Part shown: in pieces, positions 54,825 through 64,000 of the stretch
How the letters are laid out: each line of letters opens with the position of its first letter
How positions within the stretch are numbered: the first letter of the stretch is position 1
Source of the DNA: Ceratopteris richardii
Taxonomy: Eukaryota > Streptophyta > Polypodiopsida > Polypodiales > Pteridaceae
Assembly: GCA_020310875.1 (NCBI GenBank)
Contig: CM035431.1
Span: 19,506,267 to 19,570,266, forward strand
Length of the DNA: 64,000 nt
Direction: 5' to 3'
The notes under the pieces: model-generated
Told to the model about the DNA's origin: nothing
The model's database searches: none
The model's input: only the letters and a program-made list of their open reading frames with translations
Translations under genes and position numbers: made by a program

Positions 54825-56643
54825 TTTCTTGCAACATGAAAACACTTCATCTTTATGCTTCATGAAGTACAGTATTGTCCATCTTCCACAATTATTAATA
54901 AATGATACATAATACCTAGATCCAGAGATTGATGGCTCCATAGTTGGTCCTCATACATCTATATGGATTAGCTCTAGTAGGTCTACATGAATTTATCTCT
55001 TCTTTGTGAATGGTTTCCTGTGTGACTTACCAAATTGGCAAGCACTACATTTGTATATCATGTGTTGTTTGGGTATGTTTGGTATAACAAGGACACTCTA
55101 ATCCCTATTGATTTGCTTTAGATCCCTTTCACCTAGATGAGCTAACCTCTTGTGTCAAATTTCCAACTCTAATAGAGTTTGGCTACCATAATTAAACAAT
55201 GCAATATTTATAGTATCTTGGAGCTCAAATGTAAATAATCTATCTGATTTCTCTCCTCTTGCTATCCTCTTAAGTCCCTAATTTGGATCCTCAACAAATG
55301 CTCCATTCTTTGTGAATATGACTTGCAATCCTTTTTCAACAATATTACCTACACTTATGAGGTTTTTGGTGATAGTTGGCACATACAATACCTTGCTCTC
55401 TTATTTGGATTTCATGTATATTCCTCGGATCCTCCAAGTTTGAGAGTAGAGCTACATTCCTTGCTATATGATATGAGCAACCTGAGTCTATATAGAATAC
55501 ACGCTCATCTATTTTACCTTCCTACATGGTCTTGTTCATCAAAAGTAATGAGTCTTCTTGAGTTTCATCATCTGCATAGTTGTTGTAGTCTCTCCTTCCT
55601 CTATATCCTCCTTGGTAGTTGTCGTTATTGTAGCCATTGTTGTTATTGAATCTTTGTCTTGAGCTTCCACAGCCTCCTCTGTTGTAACCTCTTCCTATTT
55701 GATTTCTAGGATTCCTGAAACAATTCTCAGTAATGTGATTAGTTAGGCCACATATGGCACATGGAGAGCTTTGAGCTCTCCCCCTGCCTTGTCTTCCTCC
55801 TCTGCCTCTTCACCGTGAGGCTCTACTTCTTCCTGCAAAGTTTTCTTGAGAGGTGCAACCTTCATCATCAGACTTTTTACCTTTGCCTTTGCTATCTTTA
55901 TTCTTGATCTTATCTATAATAGAGAGAAAAGGATTGATTACCTTTTGATTTTTCTCCATTCTTCATAAGCTTTCGCTCATGTGTGAACAATTGTTCCATG
56001 AGGGTGTTGAAATCAAGAACTTGCATATCCATGTAAAGGTCCATGGCTGTGGTGAAAGCTTCTCATTTTTCATCTGCCTTTATTTCATTCATCACTTGCC
56101 TTACTATCTTCTCTTCATCAATGATTTCTCCAATTCTTCCAATTTGGTCTACTATGTCCTTTATTTTGGTGATAAAATCAGTTATACTTTGCTTGGGCAA
56201 CTTCTTGAGTGTGATGAATTCCATCCATAGTTGATTCTTCCTTCCCTTGGTACTTGATGAGAAGAATGCTTCAAGAGCATTCCAAGTTTCTTGTGAAGGC
56301 TTGCGGCTCCTAACGTGTGGAGGTAAGAAGTCAAGATTGAGTTAAGAATATATGACCTTGCTAGAGTATCCTTTGATCACCATGTGTTTAACTTCTCTTG
56401 TTCTTCTTGAGTTTGTTATCCTTTGCTCCTAAGGATTGCCATCATTTCATCTCCAAATATGTAACCATAAAGGTCTTCCCCTTGAAGATAAGCTTCCATT
56501 CTAAGTGACCAAGTTGAGTAGTTATCTCTATCCAATTTGTCTATGGATGAAGGAAATCCATCTCCCATGTTGATTTGTTGTTGGTCTATACCACTTTGAG
56601 GAGATGGAGAGATAAGTTCCAAAGATGAGTTGGTGTTGCACAA
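54825..56643 (-). pseudogene. copia E gag, protease, pre-integrase, integrase N-half
   Basis: From 56643 down: LDRDNYSTWSLRMEAYLQGE and QTQEEQEKLNTW (capsid), then broken capsid, an intact CCHC zinc knuckle CAICGLTNHITENC (55761-55720), a Gly/Asn/Arg-rich tail (GYNNDNYQGGYRGRRDYNN), EDSLLLMNKTM, and protease with DSGCSYHIARN (near 55500). The pre-integrase part is badly broken (55400-55050). Integrase resumes at 54941 with SISGSRYYVSFINNCGRW and LYFMKHKDEVFSCCKK, cut at 54825 by D. Stops and frameshifts throughout. Confidence 0.8.
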
Positions 56644-57719
56644 AACCTACTCTACACCTACCAGGTTAACTCAAGGGATGCTTAACATGCTTCTTTAGCT
56701 TCAGAATAATGCGTTTGGAACCAACAAGTCCTTTGGAGCATCATTCCCAAATGTTTGCATCAAAATACATAACTTCCATATGCAAGAAATGTGAAGCAAC
56801 CTTCTATTTTTGGAATACAAATGCTTAGTATTATGCTTAGAGCTCACAACCTCGTATGAATTGACTAGAGCAGTTTTGCAAAAGTCTAACTAAAGTTTAT
56901 AGCTAACTAAAACAAGTTATTTCATCAATTTAGCTGCACCATACACTGAGAAATGAATCTAACAACTCAGGGGGTTCATCCTAACTTTTTCACGATATAG
57001 AATGTGTGTAAACACAGTCACATTTTTTACTTTATATCTCATGCTCTACTAAACCAAAATTGATGAAAATTGATATATAGATAGTAGATACTTCAATATA
57101 CCTATCTCAAGTTTAACGTGCAGCAAACGCATGAGTATACGCAGAGAAATTGATTCCACAATATCACTATACTGAGGAAGATGCAACAATAGACATTAGA
57201 TAGAGTTGTACTAAAATGCATATGCTAATGAACATATGATACAAGGGAAGTGTAATGGACTACACATAGGTAGTGTGAGCTCAATTTATGCTCATTGAAG
57301 TAGCTCAATGCCTTAGAATGGGTCTCTTATCTCATGATGAAAAGCATCTCTATTTATACTCATAGTTTGAGTTTGAATTTGAATCCTCACCTAAAAGTGA
57401 TCCTACAGTTTAGGGATGATTTGAATTGATTCTTCATATCACATGAGTTGTGGGTTTAGCTTGAAAAATTCACCAAATTCTTTACTCTTCTAGCTTTTAT
57501 AGTTATCCAAAGTAAATATGCCCAAATTGACAAGCATGAGTTCATATATGGTTCTCTCTTGTGAAGAGCTAAATGATTGTGTAGTCCTAAGGTTTTAGAA
57601 ATGCACTTAGGCTTGGTACTTACACCAACAATATGTATCCTAAGAAAAACTTTTAAAACAAATAAAACTATAATGAAAACATATCGAACCAAAAACATTA
57701 GAAGTAACTATGTGGGTGT
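56644..57719. other. leader or LTR relics beyond copia E gag
   Basis: No gene recognised and no tRNA-Met primer site found. 57320-57450 shares words with 44985-45110 in inverted orientation, so some LTR sequence is likely present here. Confidence 0.4.
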
Positions 57720-58600
57720 TGCCTAATTGTTCTTATGTGCTTGAATTTTTGCATGATAACCTAAACATGTTTGTGCTTGTTAATGTGAATAATACCATGA
57801 AAGGTCTATGTGTTTGTGTTTGCATGTGTAACTTTATATGTATGTATGTGTAAATCCTATGTGTAAAACCTAATTATGAAACCCTAAATGTGGATACCCT
57901 AAGTGAGCAACCATATGTGTGTGTGAAACATGATGTGCTTGTGTTCAACCCTATGTATTTGTGCATTCCCTATCTCTATGTGTTTGTGATTGCAACCTTA
58001 AATACCTATGTATGCGTTTGTGTTTTGTGCATCCATATGTCTCTCTATGAATGTATATGCATAAAGTGTGAGGGTATATGCATATAAACGTATTTCTATT
58101 GTAGGGTATGCATATGTGTGTATCTAAAATTATGTGACTGCAAGTATATCTAAGGTTTGAATTGGTTTATGTATCATGTATGTATTTGTGCAAGTGTATA
58201 TTAACCCTAATAGCACTAAAGAGTAAAAGAAAATATCAAAACAAAATCTAAACGTAAAATAAAAAACAAAAAGGTTAAACAAAGTAAAAAAGGGAAAATG
58301 AAAGGAAATCAAATAATGGACATCCAATATTAAAAGGAAAAAAAGTAGTAACTATATGAGTGTGTGTGTGCCTATTTATCTAAGTATTTGTGTGGATGTG
58401 TGTGCATATGAGTAAGGTCTAGGCATGTGTATGAGATGTTCATGGTGTTTTCTGGTGAGCATAGAATAGGGGTGAGTTCCGTGTGTCGTGCATGAAATGT
58501 GAGGGTGTGTGTAGTGTTTGTATGTGCATGTGTGATTGAACTAGAGTAGATGTCTACGTGTGCATGATGGGGCTATGTGCATTTATATGTGTGACTTAAT
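57720..58600. repeat. cryptically simple ATGTGTGTG-rich DNA
   Basis: Words such as ATGTGTGTG, TATGTATGTG, TGTGTTTGTG and AACCCTAA-like blocks recur without a fixed period for nearly 900 bases. A purine-rich stretch (58215-58345) interrupts it. No coding potential. Probably an old, diverged microsatellite. Confidence 0.6.
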
Positions 58601-59339
58601 TGTGTGTTTTTTCGTAATGTTTCTCCAAAAACATATTGATGATTGCTAGAGTAAAGTGCTTGAGAAGCTTGCTTGTAGCAACAACTTTAAACATTTGAAG
58701 AAATGTTCGTATAGTAGAAGCTTTGAATACCTCGAGTGAACTATTTATAGAATTTGGATGTGAAGAGTACCTAACATGGGAGTTCAGACACTTGCTTGTG
58801 GGAATTGACGTGATCATGAGGAAGTGGCTCGTTAGTTCCAATACTAAGCTTGAGATTGTTGAGACTTTGAAGGGAAATCCTATTTCCTCCAAGGATTTTT
58901 CTAGTGGCTACATTTCATTGTTTATTCATGCTTTGTATCTCATAGAAGAAGTTCATTACATTCTAGAGCTATTCATATTGATTTTCTATATATCTTGTAA
59001 GTGCACGGAAAGTAATGATAGCCATACTCTTTCAACAATCTCTATTGTCTCGTGTCCTCCTCTTGTGTCACATGAAGTGTATGTTGTACATGTTCTGATC
59101 ATACATGAATTCTTTTTACCATGTCCACATAACTCATTAATTCCATTGAAGCATAGGAGAGGTTCAATAGATTATCCCTAAAAGGCATATAGTGTGTATT
59201 ATTGGACGAATGATAGATCAGAGGCCTTATCCAATCGATCATCTCATCCCACTCCTTTCTTCTTGATAGCAAACTAGTTAATACCATTTGAAGAATGAAA
59301 TCAAGGACCATGGAAGGTAATATATCGGCTATCTATTAG
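58601..59339. other. unassigned stretch with one 152-codon frame
   Basis: A plus-strand frame (58723-59181) is open for 152 codons but its composition (Ile, Ser, His, Leu-rich, no motif) and the equally open minus strand argue against a real gene. Copia K similarity starts after it. Confidence 0.3.
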
Positions 59340-59349
59340 CATACAAGGT

Positions 59350-60240
59350 AGCATAGTTGGGCATATACAAGACACCAAAATGCCAAAAGAGGCTTCAAGC
59401 ACTTTTTTCATACTATATGAGACCAATAAAAAGGCACGAAAGTTGCAACTCAAGAATGAGCTACATAGAATTAAAGAAAGACCATGTTCGTAAGTGATCA
59501 CACCTTAAACATTAAAAGCATATGTGGTGGTTTGCATCTATTGGCATCCATATAGATAATGATGATAAGGTTGAAGTGTGCCTTCATGGTTTAGGAGCTA
59601 CATAATAGGAATTGAAAACTTCTATTTAGACCAAGGAGAATAGTCGAAATTTTGTTGATCCATAATTCTACGAAAAGGACCTTGGTGAAGACTCAATTCC
59701 CAATGAAAACTTGGTTGTGAGTAGGTATTCTAGTGTGGCATAGGAAGGGGTTGAAGAAAAGGCTTTGAAAGTGGAAGGGGAAACAATAATGAGGACCAAG
59801 TTCACCGATAAACTAATGCGAGAGGTAGAGGATAGGTTTGAGGCATGAGAAGCCAAAGATGCCACATAAACGATTCAAGTAATGAGAGTAAGGGATGTTG
59901 GAATTGTGATAAACTTGGTCACATTGAACATGATTGTAGGTTGGAGAATTAAATAGCACAAAGCAACAAAAGAAATAAGGTTTGACATGCAAATGATTCA
60001 GAGAATTTGTTCATTGTCCAACATCACATCATGAATACAATGTATACTCATGTTTCAAAATCGAATGGTGATGTCTAGTATGTTGATTCAGGTCTATTTT
60101 GTGGATTCTTTGAAATAGGTGACGATACATCACATCGTATCGAGCATACAAAGAACATAACACTACCCATGGAGGATGGGAAGGTAAAACATCTTGTTGA
60201 TGTACTACATGTTCCCAATATAAAAAAAACTAGTTTTTGT
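59350..60240 (+). pseudogene. copia K gag C-half and protease
   Basis: The capsid helix reads PKEASSTFFILYETNKKARK and LQLKNELHRI in one frame, typical of UBN2-type gag, then decays. An intact zinc knuckle CWNCDKLGHIEHDC lies at 59895-59936 (CX2CX4HX4C). A protease-like YVDSG follows near 60080, with the conserved VLHVPNIKK segment at about 60200. Stops separate these parts. Confidence 0.75.
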
Positions 60241-60459
60241 TGGACAAAATGTTTGACAAGTGATGACAAGTCATGCTCAACTGTGATGTTCAGATGTAGA
60301 AGAGTACATAGGGAATGGAAATGTAATTACCAAAGGGAACAAAGTGGGTAGGATGTTCCTCTTGAATGTAAAATTTCTTGAAATGAATTCTCCCAAGTTT
60401 TGAAAAAGTTGTAGATATTATTGTTGACATAGAGATTTGGAACAAGTAAATTGTACATG

Positions 60460-61100
60460 CAAATTTGCAGAGGCCAAAGTTGATGCACTCAAAGGAGCTT
60501 GACAATGGACTACCAAATGTCAAGGTTGTAGAGATGAAGAAGGTATGGCAAACATGTCAATTTGGTAATCATTCAAGGGCATCAGTTCTGCATGAAAAGC
60601 ATCTTAGTGAGAATGTGCTAGAAATACTACATATAGATGTTTGGGGTCTTTAAAGACCACATCTATGGAAGATTGCATGTCTTATGTGAATTTCATTGAT
60701 GATCATACATGAAAATTTTGGGTATACTTCATGAAGGAGAAGAGTGAGGTGTTTACTCAAAATTTCAAGGCTAGGATTGAGAAATCAATAGTGAAGTATA
60801 TTCAAACATTAAGACGTGATGGAGGAGGTGAATACATATCAAATGAATTCATTAAATTTATGAAAATTTATGGAATTTGAAGGTAGTTTTCAAAACCCAT
60901 GATGGTTTAGAAGAATACGCTTCATTGTTATTGGGCAGAAGTTGTGAACACTATTTTAAATGCCAAACTTATCACATATGAAAGTGCTTGGCTATAAGCA
61001 TATGTACATCCAGATGATTTGAGCAGTAAATATGATCTGAAAGTAGAAAAATATAGCTTCATTGGCTACTCCCTTAAGAAATATTGATAACCCAATCACA
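60460..61100 (+). pseudogene. copia K pre-integrase and integrase
   Basis: WQTCQFGNHSRASVLHEK, then ENVLEILHIDVWGL (first catalytic Asp), SYVNFIDDHT, VYFMKEKSEVFTQNFKARIE, TLRRDGGGEYISNEFIKF (catalytic Glu), a shortened region, WAEVVNTILNAKL and the C-domain KVEKYSFIGYSLKKY. The usual QQNGVAERKNR segment is missing by deletion near 60890. Several stops. Confidence 0.8.
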
Positions 61101-61232
61101 CATCAGGTGAAGGTAAGTAGAGATGTGGTATTTTATGAAATTGCAAGCTATTATGGTGGTGTAAAAGAAGGATGTAATTTTGATTCAAATGAAAGACGAA
61201 ATTCTCAAAACTAAAGTGTAAAATCTCAAGTT

Positions 61233-62670
61233 TTGAGTGGACAAGGTGTGTATCCTAGCAATAGTTCCAACTCAAACCCATGGAGTGGAAGATTACATGG
61301 AAATTTCAACCTAGAAAAATCATTGAGTACATCCAAGAAACGTAAAGAAAAAACTTCGGTTGATAATAAAGCATCTATGCAATTTGAAGACATTGATGAA
61401 GAATCAACAGGTTTAGAGAAAAACCTTGATGAGAAACTTGTATTTTCCTCTATGAAGACTCCCTTAGTGAGAAAGGCATATGTAGATTATACAACAAGAT
61501 AAAGTCAACTTGAGCTAGGAAGATCTAGAAGGAAGCAAAATTTAGTACAATGATTAACATATGATAGCTACATTTCTTGTGATTGTGCCTACATGACCAA
61601 GATAATAAAAGATGTTGAGCATTTTTTTGAATATGCAATTGGAAATGTAGATTAGAGAAAGCTATGGATGAGATATAGCTGCACTTTATGGAAATGAAAT
61701 GGAAGTTGGTTCCATTTCCTCAAGCAAAAAAAAACATAGGCCAGAATTGGTTTCACAATGTAACGCACAATGTTGATGGTAGCATAAAGACTTATAAAGC
61801 ATGATTAGTAGAAAAATTATATGCACATATATATGGCAATAATTATGAGAAACCTTTTAGCCATATAGCTAAAATGGTTACTGTTAGAGAGCTTGTTCCA
61901 TTGGATATAGAAAAATCATGGATTTTTCTTTGATGTGTGTGAAGAATGCTTTCTTACATGGTGAGTTGTAGGAATAAGCATATATGGACTAGCCACAAGG
62001 ATATGAGAATTCAAAGCATCCAAAATATGTTTTTCAATTGAAAAAGGTTTTGTATTGGCTTAAGAAAGCCCCTCATGTTGAGAATGCAAGGATTGTAGAT
62101 TACATAACCTCCATTGGATATTCTATGTGTGATGCAGATCACTCATTATATGCAAGGAAGGGTGATCATGGCATCATAATTATGGCTATTTATGTTGATG
62201 ACTTGATTGTAGGAGGTTATAATAAAGAAAGTATTAAAAAGGTAAAGCAACTCCTTATGCAAGAATTTGACATGCAATATCTTTTTGTGTTGTGTTACTT
62301 TTTGGGCATTGAGTTTATACATAATAAAATAGGTATATGGCTCTCTGAAATGCAATATGCATTGAGTATGCTTCAAAAGCATGGTATAGATGATTGTCAA
62401 CCAATTTCTATGCCAGTAGATCAGAATTTGAAGTTGGATACTACATTAGGTGAAGCATTGGAAAATGTTACTATATATAGGAAAATTGTGGGAAGTTTGG
62501 TGCATCTCACAATTACAAGGTTTGATCTATGCTACACTATAGGACTCAAGTCAAATTTTGCTGGTTTCTAGAAAACCACATTTAGATGCTTTGAGACACA
62601 CTCTACATTATGTGACTTATGCTTCGGATTATGCATTGGTGTATGAAGCTCATGCAAAACTACAATTGCA
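61233..62670 (+). pseudogene. copia K linker, RT and start of RNase H
   Basis: Linker 61233-61502 (STSKKRKEKTSVDNKAS, DEESTGLEKNLDEK). RT is heavily broken between 61640 and 62030, then a clean 177-codon frame (62038-62571) has KKVLYWLKKAPHVENARIV, YARKGDHGIIIMAIYVDDLI with an intact YVDD (62191 on), YFLGIEFIHNKIGIWLS and YRKIVGSLVHLTITRFDLCY. RNase H starts PHLDALRHTLHYV and stops by 62670. Confidence 0.85.
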
Positions 62671-62829
62671 CCACTCAATTTTTTTCACTCTCTTTTCTCA
62701 AAGATTTCGCTATTGTGAATGATTTCACTAGAATTATGCACTCCATGTCACTTGCAAAACTTTCAATCACTATAATCACATTGATTTATGTTCTTGAAGA
62801 TGTCTTAGAGTGAGATTCTAGGTAATCAT
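62671..62829. other. short junction between copia K and gypsy G4
   Basis: AT-rich, no motif seen. Confidence 0.3.
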
Positions 62830-64000
62830 TTTTGTATTCTTCTTAGGCTTAGTGTACTTGACACACACCCCACTATGAGGGTCTAGCTATTATTAACCTG
62901 AAACATGTTGATGTTGTGCATGACCTTGAGGTTCATAAGGCCTTTAAGCAAGTAGAGTTACTTGATATTGTTGGTATCTTGGACCCTCACTTTCTTGATC
63001 TCTTGGAGGATAGGCATATGGTCTATACTAATATGGTTGAGGCTACCTTACTTCATACCTATTATATGTGCAATTATCAATTGTGTGATTGTTGTACCTT
63101 TTTTCAATATAGTAGTAGTAGATTGGCCCTATATAGGTGGTCTTCTATGTGAGTATTGGGGTGCATCTGAAGGTCTTCCTCTTGTGAAAGGATGAGTTGG
63201 ATGATCTCCACTACACTTCAACATCTGCTTAGCATTGGTACTTACATATGTTGAGGTGGGTTGTACTTGGGAGTAGGTGATTAGTATAGTCCTATCTTCT
63301 TAGCCACTAACAGAACCAACTCATCCATAGATGGAGTGTGAGAAGAAGTAACATTTGAAGAGTCATGAAACTTGGATGGTTTGTGTGGTACCTTCGAACC
63401 ATTTTCTAAGTTATCCTCAATATCCATGCATTCCTTTAGGTGAGAATATAAGGGGTCAATTTTCTTTACATACACCAAATTTCTTAATCCTTCCTTTCAT
63501 AATCCATCCAAAAATAATATTGAGATCATTTCTTGTTGAGTTGGCCTTTTATCTCTAGGACGTCTTTTAATGTATTTCTTAAGTCTTCTAAGTGCTAATT
63601 GTACTCGCTCAAGATTTTCCTTCTTGATGCTATGGATCGAATAGGGGGCATTATGTCCAATATCCATCTTGCAAACTCACCAATGAACGTATCCATGAGT
63701 TGTTCTATGTTATTCAAACTATTATAATCTGGTGGTTAGAACTAGCTCAAAGATTTTCCTACTACACTCAATCCAAAATCTTTGTATTGGATGAAGATTT
63801 CATCTTCTTTTTCTAACATTATGAATTTCCTGAATTTATTCATGTGATCATAAGGACCACTTGATCCAATATAGTGGTTTTGTCCTACATATGGCTACTT
63901 GAGAGGGCCTAAGCCTTCTATCTCCATCTAGATTCCTAAAACATTACCTCGTGTGTATGTCCATGACTCATTTTTCCTTTGATGTATACTTATTTATATG
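62830..64000 (-). pseudogene. gypsy G4 gag, same family as G1
   Basis: Read from 64000 down, broken capsid helices appear, with IHSIKKENLERVQLALRRLKK (63650-63590), then LVYVKKIDPLYSHLKECMDIEDN (63478 on), which matches the G1 block SYVYLKDPRTIEESIRMCIDIDDN. After SMDELVLLVAKK, the zinc region (YNNHTIDNCTYN, about 63090-63060) corresponds to the knuckle of G1 that was split by insertions, followed by a Tyr/Pro/Gln-rich spacer. The element runs off the window at 64000. No pol is seen. Confidence 0.7.

Larger units (their letters stand above)
47462..56643 (-). mobile_element. Ty1/copia element E, interrupted by copia D
   Basis: Minus-strand copia with gag (56643-55650), protease (near 55500), pre-integrase and integrase (55310-54825 and 48654-48281), and the RT start (47700-47462). 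D (48655-54824) is inserted in the integrase core with a TTTCT duplication. RT is cut short on the left and no LTR of E was placed. Confidence 0.8.
59340..62670 (+). mobile_element. Ty1/copia element K, LTRs not found
   Basis: Plus-strand copia with gag tail (59350-59940), protease, pre-integrase, integrase, linker, RT and the start of RNase H, ending near 62670. It is a different family from C-F. Neither LTR nor primer site was found, and the left edge is set by the first gag similarity. Confidence 0.7.

Noticed and set aside
57880..57900. Telomere-like CCCTAAA
   Set aside because: A single AACCCTAAA word, not a tandem array.
58723..59181. 152-codon plus-strand gene
   Set aside because: No motif, AT-driven composition, and the opposite strand is open as well. 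Not supported as a gene.

Overview
The window is plant nuclear DNA made almost entirely of nested, decayed LTR retrotransposons. The evidence for a land plant is the mix of Ty1/copia and Ty3/gypsy pol genes, primer-binding sites matching initiator tRNA-Met and tRNA-Asp, a chromodomain-bearing chromovirus, AT-rich spacers, long microsatellites and stop codons that look like cytosine deamination. I could not support any tRNA, rRNA, CRISPR array or convincing host gene. One open frame at the left edge (3-164, +) might be the end of a host exon. The species cannot be told from the sequence.

Layout. 1-9016 (-): three levels of nesting. A Ty3/gypsy remnant with palindromic LTRs (element P, 1580-4535, target duplication CTACT) lies in copia element A (to 5873), which lies in related copia element B (5874-9016). 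9017-11066: two microsatellite tracts and gene-free DNA. 11067-16519 (+): element T1, a gypsy element with RT and RNase H but no integrase, then about 3 kb of unusual coding sequence, then an LTR. 18013-21780 (+): an LTR-like repeat and gypsy element G3. 21781-38375 (-): gypsy element G1 with a tRNA-Asp type primer site, split inside its gag zinc knuckle by a nearly complete chromovirus (G2, 23076-29458) and by a gag-only element (TR-GAG, 29468-32077). 38376-39551: a coiled-coil ORF relic (M). 39552-42936 (+): copia C with a solo LTR (41268-41828) in its RT. 43880-44720 (-): copia E2 gag. 45650-about 47450 (+): copia F tail and 3' LTR. 47462-56643 (-): copia E, split by copia D (48655-54824, +, target duplication TTTCT). 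57720-58600: GT-rich simple DNA. 59340-62670 (+): copia K. 62830-64000 (-): G4, a gag relic of the G1 family.

How the parts relate. Each full element once encoded gag (capsid and zinc knuckle), protease (PR), integrase (IN), reverse transcriptase (RT) and RNase H between LTRs carrying promoter and end signals. Gypsy order is PR-RT-RNase H-IN and copia order is PR-IN-RT-RNase H. All are now interrupted. In G2 every stop I traced is one C-to-T or G-to-A transition from Gln, Arg or Trp, which suggests methylated, silenced heterochromatin. TR-GAG could only move with proteins supplied by another element. The most unusual items are the palindromic LTR of P, the 3-kb extra coding region of T1, the TR-GAG element, the double insertion in the G1 zinc knuckle, and the extra domains of G1 gag.
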